The notes under the pieces are model-generated. The model saw only the letters and a program-made list of their open reading frames with translations. It did not search any database and was not told where the DNA came from. This document shows positions 1 to 8,274 of a stretch of DNA of 64,000 nt, in pieces. The position numbers and the translations under genes were made by a program. Each line of letters begins with the position of its first letter. Position 1 is the stretch's first letter. The stretch spans positions 62,001 through 126,000 of the forward strand of contig NZ_FOTM01000010.1 in assembly GCF_900114565.1 (NCBI RefSeq). Direction: 5' to 3'. The stretch is from Leifsonia sp. CL147. GTDB taxonomy: Bacteria > Actinomycetota > Actinomycetes > Actinomycetales > Microbacteriaceae.

Positions 1-882
1 GCTCGCGTCGCTCGACGTCCCATCCGGGCGCTGGACCGTGAACCGTCCGGGCCAGCCGCGCCCGCGGTACCAGAGGTCGGTGACGGGTGTCCCGGCCGGC
101 GAACCGAGCTGCGCCGCCAGCCGGTCGGTGGCGTGCTGACTCGGCGTGCCGGCGCAGAAGAAGGAGAGGAGCACGGGGTTGTCGTCCCGGCGTCCGTCCG
201 GGCGGGAGGTCAGCGCACGGATCGCACTGACCTCGCACGGCTTCCCGACCATGACCGTGCCGGGGAGCAGGGCCTCGGGACGGGAGGCGCTCGCCGTGGG
301 CGCATAGCGGGAGCCCGCCGCGGTCAGCGCTTCCTCCCGGGAGAGGATGCTGACGCTCACGGTCCGGCGCGGCTCCTGCGTGTCGGCACGGGCTCCGACC
401 ATCCGGGCGGCCTGGCCGGTCTCGAGCATCCAGGCGGCGATCGCCGTGAGCGCGCCGCCGCTGCTTCCCCGGAACCGGACGTCCGTGTCGGTCGCCCACG
501 CCATCCAGACCCGGAGGTAGGGGCCCATCGTCGGGTGCCGCCGGGTCGACGGGGGCCGCACCGCGCGGACGGTGACGCCCGGGCACGCCTCCTCGAACCG
601 GCGGAGGGCGTCGGGCCCCACGGGCGCGGAGTCGACGGGTGCCTGCGGGGAGCCCGCCGGCTGGGGGTCCACCGGCTGGGTGTCCACCGGCTGGGAGTCC
701 ACCGGTACGGGCCGGAGGTTGCCCTCCTCGTCGAGGCGCATCCGGAGGCCGGGGTCGAGGAGGGTGCAGGCGCCGCATCCGCTGCAATTGCCCGAGGCGA
801 CGACCCGGGCGACCGCAGCACGCAACGCGGCGGTCCGGGCGCCGGTCGCGTCGCTCGTGGAGGCTCGTGCGGTCGCGGTCAT
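1..882 (-). CDS. FrhB/FdhB-like flavin/Fe-S protein, C-terminus beyond window
   Basis: Coding frame entering the window from the left; its start is an ATG at 882 that overlaps the stop of the upstream pyruvyl transferase gene (ATGA), so the two are translationally coupled. Residues 31-39 read GNCSGCGAC, the Cys cluster (C33, C36, C39) expected of an iron-sulfur site. The remainder resembles coenzyme F420 hydrogenase/dehydrogenase beta-subunit proteins (for example GSSGGALTA and VGKPCEVSA). Family members without F420 hydrogenase partners commonly sit beside polysaccharide pyruvyl transferases in exopolysaccharide loci, where their exact role is unsettled. Residues 60-74 are a three-fold PVDxQ repeat inserted between the Fe-S motif and the core. 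The 3' end lies outside the window, so full length is unknown. Confidence 0.75.
   Translation of the reverse strand, partial: MTATARASTSDATGARTAALRAAVARVVASGNCSGCGACTLLDPGLRMRLDEEGNLRPVPVDSQPVDTQPVDPQPAGSPQAPVDSAPVGPDALRRFEEACPGVTVRAVRPPSTRRHPTMGPYLRVWMAWATDTDVRFRGSSGGALTAIAAWMLETGQAARMVGARADTQEPRRTVSVSILSREEALTAAGSRYAPTASASRPEALLPGTVMVGKPCEVSAIRALTSRPDGRRDDNPVLLSFFCAGTPSQHATDRLAAQLGSPAGTPVTDLWYRGRGWPGRFTVQRPDGTSSDAS
661..705 (-). repeat. Three 15-bp tandem repeats inside the FrhB-like gene
   Basis: Three consecutive 15-mers of the form CTGGG[G/T/A]GTCCACCGG on the plus strand differ only at the sixth base. They encode PVDPQ, PVDTQ and PVDSQ, so copy number changes would keep the frame. They probably form a flexible linker between two domains. 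Confidence 0.9.
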
Positions 883-1970
883 GTGGCGACCCGATCGAGG
901 CCGCGCGCGAGGGCTGCGACCGCGCCTTCGAGCCGGTCTCCCGCGACCTCCAGCACCCGGCCGGCGTCCGCCGTGAGGCGGGGGTCGGCGGTCTGCGCGA
1001 GCACCTCCTCCACGGGGTCCGCGGCCGTCCGCAGATCGACCGAGCGCGTCCAGCCGAGGTCGGCGAGCAGGGGGCCGAACTTGCGGGAGTAGGGGAGCGG
1101 CACCGCGGGAGTCCCGGTCGAGAGTGCGTTCAGGCAGGCATGCATGCGTGAGCCGAGCACCACGTTCGCGGAGGCGACCGTCCGGCGGACATTGTCCAGC
1201 CCACCGGGCACGACCGTCTCCAGCCGGTGCTTCCGCTCGGTGAGGAGTTCCGAGATGGCGTCGATGTCCGAGTCGGGGTTGTCCGATTCGAGGACATGGG
1301 CGAGCAGCGTCACCTCGCGCCCGTCCGCGGCGAGGGCATCGAGCAGGCGATGGATGGTGCCGCGGTAGCGCGAGCTGTCGACGTGCGGATTGGGGTGCCA
1401 GAGCAGCCCGGAGACGTTGAGCACGACATCCCGGCTCTTCTGCACCTCCGGGCGTGCGAGGGCGAAGACGACGTCGGTGGTGAGCACGTCGACCGGACGG
1501 CCCAGCGCCCCGGCGGCATCGGCGCTCTCGCTGTCGCGGGCCATCACCAGCTGCGATCGCCGGAGGCTGCGCCGGGCGAGAGCGCGGCCGGTCGCCGTCC
1601 GGAACGGTCCGATCGTCTGCGGCCCGAGGACGACGGCGACACCGGCCTGGGCCGCGAACTCGGCGACGGCCGACATGACCGCCAGCCGGCGGATCCCGTA
1701 GATATCGGCGAAGCTGTCGCCCGAGCGGGTGTCGATCACGAGGTCGAACCCGGCGAGCCAGCGCTGCATCCCTTTACGCCCGGTCGCTCGTTCTGCGAGG
1801 AGCGAGCGGAGCCGGCCGATCGGCAGCTGGGGAACGCGCATCCCGTAGTTCTGGAAGACGATCTCGCTCTGCGGATGCACACGTCTCAGGAGGGCCGCTG
1901 TCCCCGCGCCGAGCGCGCGCACGCCGAGATTCGGCGATGCGTCGTCGGCCCAGAGGATCAGTGTTCGCAT
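879..1970 (-). CDS. Polysaccharide pyruvyl transferase family protein
   Basis: A 363-residue protein of the WcaK/CsaB-like family, which adds pyruvate ketals from phosphoenolpyruvate to sugars of surface polysaccharides. The start ILWADDASPNLGVRALGAG matches the family's N-terminal D-x-x-x-x-N-x-G pattern. The middle carries VVLGPQTIGPF and the C-terminal half VLGSRMHACLNALSTGTPAV, the conserved S/R-x-H motif. I start it at the ATG at 1970, directly before MRTLILWADD; an in-frame ATG at 2003 lacks family similarity. It overlaps the FrhB-like gene by 4 bp. Upstream lies a 22-bp element that also occurs before the sugar-transferase operon. Confidence 0.85.
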   Translation of the reverse strand: MRTLILWADDASPNLGVRALGAGTAALLRRVHPQSEIVFQNYGMRVPQLPIGRLRSLLAERATGRKGMQRWLAGFDLVIDTRSGDSFADIYGIRRLAVMSAVAEFAAQAGVAVVLGPQTIGPFRTATGRALARRSLRRSQLVMARDSESADAAGALGRPVDVLTTDVVFALARPEVQKSRDVVLNVSGLLWHPNPHVDSSRYRGTIHRLLDALAADGREVTLLAHVLESDNPDSDIDAISELLTERKHRLETVVPGGLDNVRRTVASANVVLGSRMHACLNALSTGTPAVPLPYSRKFGPLLADLGWTRSVDLRTAADPVEEVLAQTADPRLTADAGRVLEVAGDRLEGAVAALARGLDRVAT

Positions 1971-2024
1971 GGCGCTCCCGGGTCGGGTCGGTGGGGATCG
2001 CACGCAGGCGCCCAGCGCGCGCCC

Positions 2025-2046
2025 AAGTGAGACTTACTCATGTATC
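2025..2046. promoter_or_regulatory. Conserved EPS upstream element, copy 1
   Basis: The plus strand reads AAGTGA-N6-CTCATGTATC. An element matching 18 of 22 bases without gaps lies at 19957-19978. Both copies sit between a minus-strand exopolysaccharide operon on the left and a plus-strand gene on the right. This is a candidate shared operator or promoter; which direction it serves is unresolved. Confidence 0.55.
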
Positions 2047-2145
2047 TTAGCCAGCGGACGCTCGGCGCGTGACCCCAATTGAGGGCGCGTGAGGCAATTG
2101 CCGCGTCGTGCCAGAGTGGACCGCATACCGGCCGGAGGGGGAGAG

Positions 2146-3192
2146 ATGCGCGAGCTCGTCGTGCAGCAGTCCTTCCCCGACCCGCGCCCGACCACCAACC
2201 CGTACCTGATCATGCTGCGCGACGCCGTCGCCGCGCAGCCGGGCGTCGAGGTCCGCACGTTCACCTGGCGTCGAGCGCTGCTCGGCCGGTACGACGTCTT
2301 CCACGTCCACTGGCCGGAGATCCTGGTCTCGGGGCACAGCCCGCTCAAGAAGGCCGTGCGGCAGGTCCTCACCCTCGCGCTCGTCGTGAAGCTGCGGCTG
2401 ACCAGGACCCCGATCGTCCGCACCGCGCACAACCTCGAGATCCCGGACGGGATCAGCAGGCGGGAGAGGGCGCTCCTGCGCCTGATCGACCGCTCCACCA
2501 CTCTCCGCATCCGGCTGAATCCCCTGACTCCGGTGCCGGAGGGGTCGGCCGTCGAGACGATCGAGCACGGGCACTACCGCGAATGGTTCGCCCGCTACCC
2601 GAAGCATCCGGCAACGCCGGGGCGGCTCGCCTACGTGGGCCTGGTGCGGCGCTACAAGGGCGTGGATGCGCTCATCGCCGCCTTCCGCTCGGCCTTCCGG
2701 TCGTCGCCGCCCGAGCCGCAGGCGACGTTGACCGTCTCGGGCAAACCGTCCTCCGACGAGCTCGCCGAGCTGCTGCGCGAGGCGGCGCGCGGGGACGACC
2801 GCATCGCCCTCCACTTCGCCTTCCTCTCGGACGAGGAGCTGGTCGCGACGGTCACCGAGGCGGAGCTCATCGTGCTGCCGTACCGCGAGATGCACAACTC
2901 CGGCGGCGCGCTGTCGAGCCTGTCCCTCGACCGTCCGGTGCTCGTCCCGGACAACGAGGTGAACCGGATGCTCGCGGCGGAGGCCGGGGAGCTCTGGGTC
3001 CAGTGCTACCAGCCGCCCCTGACCGCGGCCGACCTCGAGCGCGCGCTCGCCGCGGTGCGGCCGCGCGACCCGGCGGCCCGCCCGGACCTCAGCCGGCGCG
3101 GCTGGGAGGAGACGGGTCGACGCCACGTGGACGCCTACCGGCGCGCCATCGACCTCAGCGGCCGCGGGGCCGGACGAAGACGCCCCGGTTGA
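2146..3192 (+). CDS. Glycosyltransferase, GT-B fold
   Basis: A 348-residue protein. Visible are an N-terminal Rossmann half with FHVHWPE, and a C-terminal donor-binding half with AYVGLVRRYKGVDALIAAF and the acidic segment near LIVLPYREMHNSGGALSS, as in GT1/GT4-like enzymes. No signal peptide or membrane segment is seen, so it should act at the cytoplasmic face. The ATG at 2146 follows a purine-rich GGAGGGGGAGAG site and gives the family N-terminus MRELVVQQSFPDPRPTTNPY; the upstream ATG at 2089 adds only low-complexity sequence. The 3' end overlaps the convergent deacetylase gene by 38 bp. Sugar specificity cannot be read. Confidence 0.8.
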   Translation: MRELVVQQSFPDPRPTTNPYLIMLRDAVAAQPGVEVRTFTWRRALLGRYDVFHVHWPEILVSGHSPLKKAVRQVLTLALVVKLRLTRTPIVRTAHNLEIPDGISRRERALLRLIDRSTTLRIRLNPLTPVPEGSAVETIEHGHYREWFARYPKHPATPGRLAYVGLVRRYKGVDALIAAFRSAFRSSPPEPQATLTVSGKPSSDELAELLREAARGDDRIALHFAFLSDEELVATVTEAELIVLPYREMHNSGGALSSLSLDRPVLVPDNEVNRMLAAEAGELWVQCYQPPLTAADLERALAAVRPRDPAARPDLSRRGWEETGRRHVDAYRRAIDLSGRGAGRRRPG

Positions 3193-3904
3193 CGACGCGC
3201 CCCGCTTCGAGCGCCTCACCGAGGGATCGGACGCGCAGGCCCCTCGCCGCCGAGATGTCGAGGATCTCGGAGGCGAGCCGCAGGCGATCCACCTGCGGCT
3301 CCGGTCCGTCGTCGACCCCGTCGAGGGCGGACGCGAAGTTGTCGTGGGCGAGCAGGATGGCGCCCCGCCGCGCTCCGGCCCGGGCGGCCGCGATGCGCTG
3401 GTCGTCCGTCAGTGCTGCAGCACCATCCCGGACAGAGGTGCTCCAGATGACCGGCGTGAGCCCCGCATCCCGTACCGAGCGCCAGCCGGCGAACGTCAGG
3501 TGGCCGTACGGCGGCCGGTACCAGCGCACCTCGCGGCCGATCGTGTCCTCGAGCTCGCGGCGGCCGTCGTGCATCCGGCGGCGGAACACGTCGGGGGCGA
3601 TGGTCGCCGCATCGACGTGGTCGATGCCGTGCAGGGCGACCTCGTGACCGTCCTCCAAGAGGGCACGGGTCAGCGCCGGGTCGCGCCGCACGCGCGACAG
3701 GAGCACGAAGAAGGTGGCCGTCGCGGAGCGGGAGGCCAGCAGCTCGAGAAGGCGATCGGTCATGCCGGCGACCGGACCGTCGTCGTAGGTCAGCACGAGC
3801 TCCGGCGCGGAGGTGCGCACCGACACGACGGAGCCGACGGGCGCCAGCGCGAACCGGATGGCGTCGCGCCCGAAGCGACGAAGGCCCGCGCGCCGCAGGC
3901 TCAC
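3155..3904 (-). CDS. Polysaccharide deacetylase (NodB/CE4 domain)
   Basis: A 249-residue protein carrying the CE4 motifs: LTYDDGP (D41, D42), HGIDHVD for the metal-binding His pair, RPPYGH, and a C-terminal LLAHDN. Such enzymes remove N- or O-acetyl groups from polysaccharides or peptidoglycan. The start is a GTG at 3904 overlapping the TGA of the upstream glycosyltransferase (GTGA), so translation is coupled. No convincing signal peptide is seen, although a weakly hydrophobic N-terminus could tether it. Its tail overlaps the opposite glycosyltransferase gene by 38 bp. Confidence 0.85.
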   Translation of the reverse strand: MSLRRAGLRRFGRDAIRFALAPVGSVVSVRTSAPELVLTYDDGPVAGMTDRLLELLASRSATATFFVLLSRVRRDPALTRALLEDGHEVALHGIDHVDAATIAPDVFRRRMHDGRRELEDTIGREVRWYRPPYGHLTFAGWRSVRDAGLTPVIWSTSVRDGAAALTDDQRIAAARAGARRGAILLAHDNFASALDGVDDGPEPQVDRLRLASEILDISAARGLRVRSLGEALEAGRVVNRGVFVRPRGR

Positions 3905-4872
3905 GCGTCGGCCCCTGCGGCTTCGCCGGCGCGACCGGTGCGCGCGTACTCCTGGTACACGACCCCGAACGCGCCGGACACCATCCCGCCCCCGCGCCAG
4001 ACGGCGCGTGCGCCCCGGGCCTGGTGGCGGAGGGATCCGGTGGCCCGGCCGGCGAGCCACCGGCCGGCGCCGCCGACCACGCGGACGCAGCCTCCGACCA
4101 CTGCCGTGAGGCGCGCGAGAGCGCGGCGGAGGGGAGTCGGGGCGAGCCGGATGCGGATGGTGCTGGTCGAGTTGCCGTGACTCCAGGCCCGCTGCAGGAC
4201 CCAGCGGCGGGTCATCCGCTCGGGCGGGACGACGTCGGTGATCGCCGACTCGTCGCACCACACCATCCGGTAGCCCCGGCTGTAGAGCTGCCGGCTGAAC
4301 AGCGTGTCCTCTCCGCCGCTCAGCCCCAGGTCGTCGGCGAACCGGACCCCGGCCGCGGCCACTTGTTCGAGATCGAGCAGGAGGTTTCCGGCGGCCGCGA
4401 CGTCGATGGGCGTCCCGGTGGGCATCCGGCGGCGGACGTAGAACGACCCGGCCTCGAGCCAGGCGTCGAGCTCGCCGCGGAACTCCGCAACGACCCGGCC
4501 GGAGACGGCGGCGGGCCGGCCGGACGAGCTCCAGGTGTCGAGAAGACGTGCGAGCCAGCCGTCGTGCGGAAGCTCGTCGTCGTCGATGAAGGCGAGCAAC
4601 CGGGTGCCGGCCTCGCTCAGCGCACGGTTCCGGACGGCCGAGATTCCGGGATGGGACTCGACGACGGCGCGTGCGCGGGCATCCGGGAGCGCATCCACGA
4701 CGGCCTTGCCGCTTCCCTCCGGGTCGTTGTCGACGACGAGCACCGTGGTGGGATAGGGCGCGCCGGCCTCAGTGGCGTGGGCCAGCAGCATCGGCAGCAG
4801 CGCACCGAGTTCGGCTGGACGGTGGAACGTCGGCACGGCTATCGTCACTGTCACCGGTTCCTCCGGTTGCAC
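3901..4872 (-). CDS. Family 2 glycosyltransferase
   Basis: A 323-residue GT-A enzyme: TIAVPTFHRPAELGALLPML at the start, VVDNDPEGSG, HPGISAVRNRAL, FIDDDELPHDGW (the DxD-type metal site), and GGEDTLFSRQLYSRGY. The C-terminal 100 residues are Arg-rich with a weakly hydrophobic stretch, perhaps a membrane-associating tail. The start chosen is the GTG at 4872 preceded by AGGGGG at six bases; the upstream ATG at 4986 would run into the divergent gene at 4904. It is coupled to the downstream deacetylase. Only 31 bp separate it from the divergent glycosyltransferase, so the promoters must overlap coding DNA or be compact. Confidence 0.82.
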   Translation of the reverse strand: MQPEEPVTVTIAVPTFHRPAELGALLPMLLAHATEAGAPYPTTVLVVDNDPEGSGKAVVDALPDARARAVVESHPGISAVRNRALSEAGTRLLAFIDDDELPHDGWLARLLDTWSSSGRPAAVSGRVVAEFRGELDAWLEAGSFYVRRRMPTGTPIDVAAAGNLLLDLEQVAAAGVRFADDLGLSGGEDTLFSRQLYSRGYRMVWCDESAITDVVPPERMTRRWVLQRAWSHGNSTSTIRIRLAPTPLRRALARLTAVVGGCVRVVGGAGRWLAGRATGSLRHQARGARAVWRGGGMVSGAFGVVYQEYARTGRAGEAAGADA

Positions 4873-4903
4873 GGTCACCCCCCTCACGTCAGAGCGGAAG
4901 TCT

Positions 4904-5917
4904 ATGCCAGACCCGACCCGGGACACGTCGGCGGCGCGGCCCGAAAGCACGCCGTCGTTCGCCGGCGAGGCGATCGTCGTGGTCAATTACGGATCCTCGC
5001 GGCTGCTCGCGGAGAACCTCGCGCCGCTCACCCGCGCGGCGACGGGCCTGCTGACGGTCGTGGTGGACAGCCTCAGCACGGACGCCGAACGCGAGGCGAT
5101 CGTCGCGTTGTGCCGGCAGGAGGGCTGGATCGCCGTCCTCCCCGACGACAATCCCGGCTTCGGGTCGGGCATGAACGCCGGGGTCGCCCGTGCCGCCGAG
5201 GCGGGCGCCGAGCGCATCCTGCTCCTCAACCCGGATGCCGTGATCGCTCCGGTGGATGCGCGCGCTCTGTTCGACGCGGTGATCGCCGACCCCGAGGCTC
5301 TGGTCGCCCCGCGCATCCTCCGCCCGGACGGGTCGGTCTGGTCGGCGGGCGCCGACGTGTCCCTGGTGGATGGGCGGATGACATCGGCGCGCCGGCGGCC
5401 GCAGCCGCCCGGACGACGGGCCGAGCCGTGGCTCAGCGGCGCATGCCTCTGCGTGTCGGTGCCGCTCTGGGAGCGCGTGGGTGGCTTCGCCGACGGCTAC
5501 TTCCTCTACTGGGAGGACGTGGAGCTGTCGTTCCGGGTCCGCAGGGCCGGGGGCCGCCTGACGCTCCTCGACAGCGCGACGGTGACGCACGCCGAGGGCG
5601 GCACGCAGCGGCCGGGCGCCGAGAGCGCGGCGACCGCGAAGTCCGCGGGCTACTACTACTTCAACATCCGCAACCGGATGCTGTTCGCCGCGCTCAACCT
5701 GCCGGACGACGACCTCGCCCGGTGGCTGCGCACCTCGCCCCGCGTCGCCGGGGAGATCCTCCTGCAGGGCGGCCGTCGCCAGTTCCTGCACCCGGTCGCG
5801 CCGCTGCGTGCGGCCTGGCGCGGCTTGCGCGACGGACGGCGGATCGCCCGGGCCGAGCTCGCCGCACGGGCGGAAGGTCGTGATCGCTCGTCGGTGGGGA
5901 CTCCCCTGACGCCGTGA
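4904..5917 (+). CDS. Family 2 glycosyltransferase, rhamnosyltransferase-like
   Basis: A 337-residue GT2 enzyme of the WbbL/rhamnosyltransferase type: VVVNYGSSRLLAENL, LLPDDNPGFGSGMNAGV, LLLNPDAVI (the DxD-equivalent NPD), LSGACLCVSVPLWERVGGF, and FLYWEDVELSFRVRRAGGR with the ED..D base motif. These features are typical of enzymes adding rhamnose or similar sugars to a lipid-linked glycan. The ATG at 4904 has a GAGCGGAAG ribosome site; an upstream in-frame ATG at 4772 lies inside the divergent gene. A 174-bp gap to the next gene contains a short CTCCC/GGGAG hairpin and no recognised gene. Confidence 0.83.
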   Translation: MPDPTRDTSAARPESTPSFAGEAIVVVNYGSSRLLAENLAPLTRAATGLLTVVVDSLSTDAEREAIVALCRQEGWIAVLPDDNPGFGSGMNAGVARAAEAGAERILLLNPDAVIAPVDARALFDAVIADPEALVAPRILRPDGSVWSAGADVSLVDGRMTSARRRPQPPGRRAEPWLSGACLCVSVPLWERVGGFADGYFLYWEDVELSFRVRRAGGRLTLLDSATVTHAEGGTQRPGAESAATAKSAGYYYFNIRNRMLFAALNLPDDDLARWLRTSPRVAGEILLQGGRRQFLHPVAPLRAAWRGLRDGRRIARAELAARAEGRDRSSVGTPLTP

Positions 5918-6091
5918 CCCTCTGATGAGGGGGGCGACAGGTGAGGAATTCTCGCTTAGTCTGGTGGTGCAACAGCGACCCGACCCCTGATGCGACCTGA
6001 TAGCCGTTCCGTCCTCTCTCCCGAGGGAGGCTCACGGAGACATCGTTGGCCGAGCCGCCGTGTATCCGAGAGAAGTGAGAGCGAGCATCCA

Positions 6092-7339
6092 ATGGTCGAT
6101 GGGGGAAGGCGCATCAGCGTCGCGCTCGTCGGTACGCGTGGCGTTCCGGCGCGCTACGGAGGGTTCGAGACCTGTGTGGAGGAGGTCGGCACCCGGCTCG
6201 CGGCCTGGGGGCACGATGTCGTCGTCTACTGCCGCTCGGGGAAGACCGACGACCGTCCCGCCGAGTACGAGGGGATGCGGCTGATCCACCGGGGCGCGAT
6301 GCACCGGCGGAGCCTGGAGACCCTGAGCCACACCGGTCTCTCGGTCGCACATCTGCTTCGTCACCGCACGGATGCCGCCATCGTGTTCAACGCCGCCAAT
6401 GCGCCCTACCTGCCCGCATTGCGTGCGGCGTGCATCCCCGTCGCCACCCACGTCGACGGGCTGGAGTGGCGACGCGCCAAGTGGGGACGGATGGGCCAGG
6501 CGTACTACCGCACCGCCGAATCCCTCGCGGTGCGCTGGTCCGACGCGCTCATCGCCGACGCGCAGGGGATCGCCGACTACTACCGGGACGAGTTCCGGGC
6601 GGAGACCCAGCTCATCGCCTACGGCGCACCGGCGGTCACCCCGGGCGACGACCTCCTGGAGGGGGTCGGCCTGCAGGCAGGCGGCTACCACCTCGTCGTC
6701 GCGCGCTTCGAAGCCGAGAACCACGTGGACCTGATCGTCGAGGGCTACGTGCGCAGCCGGTCCACGAAGCCGCTCGTCGTCGTCGGATCCGCACCCTACG
6801 CGGAGGAGTACAGCCGACGGGTGCGCAGCGCGGCGGATGAGCGCGTCCGCTTCCTCGGCGGCGTATGGGACCAGCGCCTCCTCGACCAGCTCTACGCCGG
6901 TGCGGCCAGCTACCTGCACGGCCACTCGGTGGGCGGGACGAATCCCTCCCTGCTGCGAGCGCTCGGCGCGGGAACCGCTGTCATCGCCTACGACGTCTCG
7001 TTCAACCGCGAGGTGGCCGGGGCGGCCGCGGCGTACTTCACGGACGCCTCCGGCGTGGCTTCGGCCATCGACATCGCGGACGGCGATCCGGCCCTCCTGG
7101 AGCGCCGCCGCAGGGCAGCCGCCCGCCGTGCCGCCGAATACGACTGGGACGACGTCGCCGACCGCTACGAGCAGCTGTGCCTGCGGCTCGCGGCGCACGA
7201 GCTGGTCCGGACGGCTCGCCCCTGGGGCCGCCAGCGGACCGGAGCCGCGGGCCGCCAGGCCGCCGAGGAGCGTGCCGGGCGCATCCCGGGACGCGGCACC
7301 TCCGGCGTCGAGGGTCGCATCCACGGAGCGGCACGATGA
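6092..7339 (+). CDS. Glycosyltransferase with DUF1972 N-terminus (GT4)
   Basis: A 415-residue protein. The start VALVGTRGVPARYGGFETCVEEVG is the characteristic N-terminus of DUF1972 rhamnosyl/galactosyl transferases of O-antigen and EPS clusters. The C-terminal half shows the GT4 donor site: HLVVARFEAENHVDLIVEG, LGGVWDQRLLDQLYAGAASYLHGHSVGGTNPSLLRALG. It heads a five-gene plus-strand run (6092-12083) with stop/start overlaps or gaps below 10 bp. The final 70 residues are Arg/Gly-rich and unlike the catalytic core. The ATG at 6092 was chosen because family similarity begins a few residues later. Confidence 0.85.
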   Translation: MVDGGRRISVALVGTRGVPARYGGFETCVEEVGTRLAAWGHDVVVYCRSGKTDDRPAEYEGMRLIHRGAMHRRSLETLSHTGLSVAHLLRHRTDAAIVFNAANAPYLPALRAACIPVATHVDGLEWRRAKWGRMGQAYYRTAESLAVRWSDALIADAQGIADYYRDEFRAETQLIAYGAPAVTPGDDLLEGVGLQAGGYHLVVARFEAENHVDLIVEGYVRSRSTKPLVVVGSAPYAEEYSRRVRSAADERVRFLGGVWDQRLLDQLYAGAASYLHGHSVGGTNPSLLRALGAGTAVIAYDVSFNREVAGAAAAYFTDASGVASAIDIADGDPALLERRRRAAARRAAEYDWDDVADRYEQLCLRLAAHELVRTARPWGRQRTGAAGRQAAEERAGRIPGRGTSGVEGRIHGAAR

Positions 7340-8274
7340 GCGGGCAGCGGGCGGAGTCCCCGGCCGGCATCCCGGCGGCGTCCGGTATCCCGGCGGCGTC
7401 CGGCGCCCCGGCGTCGCCCAGCGTCCCGTCACCCGCGAACGGCGACACTTTCGCCGACGCCCTGCGCCGCCTCCGCGCCGCACAGAAGCCCCCGGCGCGT
7501 TCGGCGCCCGCCTACTCGCGGTTCGTCAACCGGCGCATCGGACGCTACCTGGCCGCCTGGGCGTACCGTGTGCGGCTCACCCCGAACGCCGTGACGGCCG
7601 TCAGCGCTGTGTGGACCTTCGCCGCCATCGTGCTGCTGGTCCTGTTCCCGCCGTCGTGGCTGCTCGGCGTCCTCATCGCGTTGCTGCTCCTCGTCGGCTA
7701 CGCCTTCGACTCGGCCGACGGCCAGCTCTCGCGGCTCCTCGGCACCAGCAGCCCGGCCGGTGAGTGGCTCGACCACATGGTGGATGCGACCAAGGTGTCG
7801 AGCATGCCGCTCGCGCTCGCCGTCGGGTTCTACCGCTTCCAGGTGGTCCCGGTCCCGTGGCTCCTCGTGCCGATCGCCTTCGCGATCGTCTCGGCCGTGC
7901 TGTTCTTCGGCATGATCCTGACCGAGCAGCTCCGGCGGCGGACACAGGGAACCGTCCCCCTCGCCGAGGATGCGGCCGGGCGACCGTCGTGGCTGCGCGC
8001 CGTCGCCGTGCTGCCGATGGACTACGGGGTGCTGTGCCTGTCGTTCCTCACGCTCGGCGCGATCCCCGTCTTCGTCACCCTGTACACGCTGATCGCCGCC
8101 GCGACGACCGCGTTCCTGCTCCTCGCGGCGGTCAAGTGGTTCCGCGAGCTGCGCTCCTGGAGACCCGCCCAGGCCCACGAACAGGCGCACGAACAGCTGC
8201 AACCCGAGCAGACCCTGCCCGGACACACCCCACCCGAAGAGACCCGACCCGAACAGAAGGGGGACCTCCGATGA
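7336..8274 (+). CDS. CDP-alcohol phosphatidyltransferase family membrane protein
   Basis: A 312-residue integral membrane protein with about five or six hydrophobic segments. The CDP-OH-P signature is present: DSADG, then G and the D-x-x-x-D pair in GEWLDHMVD, spaced as in the family. A Ser replaces the usual Ala in the ADGQLSR part. These enzymes transfer a phosphoalcohol from a CDP-alcohol. In an EPS operon the product could be a phosphoalcohol-modified glycan or a special lipid, which is inference. The N-terminal 45 residues are Pro/Ala/Ser-rich with an imperfect IPAASG repeat, and the C-terminal 40 residues are Gln/Glu/Pro-rich. Its ATG overlaps the previous stop (ATGA). Confidence 0.8.
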   Translation: MSGQRAESPAGIPAASGIPAASGAPASPSVPSPANGDTFADALRRLRAAQKPPARSAPAYSRFVNRRIGRYLAAWAYRVRLTPNAVTAVSAVWTFAAIVLLVLFPPSWLLGVLIALLLLVGYAFDSADGQLSRLLGTSSPAGEWLDHMVDATKVSSMPLALAVGFYRFQVVPVPWLLVPIAFAIVSAVLFFGMILTEQLRRRTQGTVPLAEDAAGRPSWLRAVAVLPMDYGVLCLSFLTLGAIPVFVTLYTLIAAATTAFLLLAAVKWFRELRSWRPAQAHEQAHEQLQPEQTLPGHTPPEETRPEQKGDLR

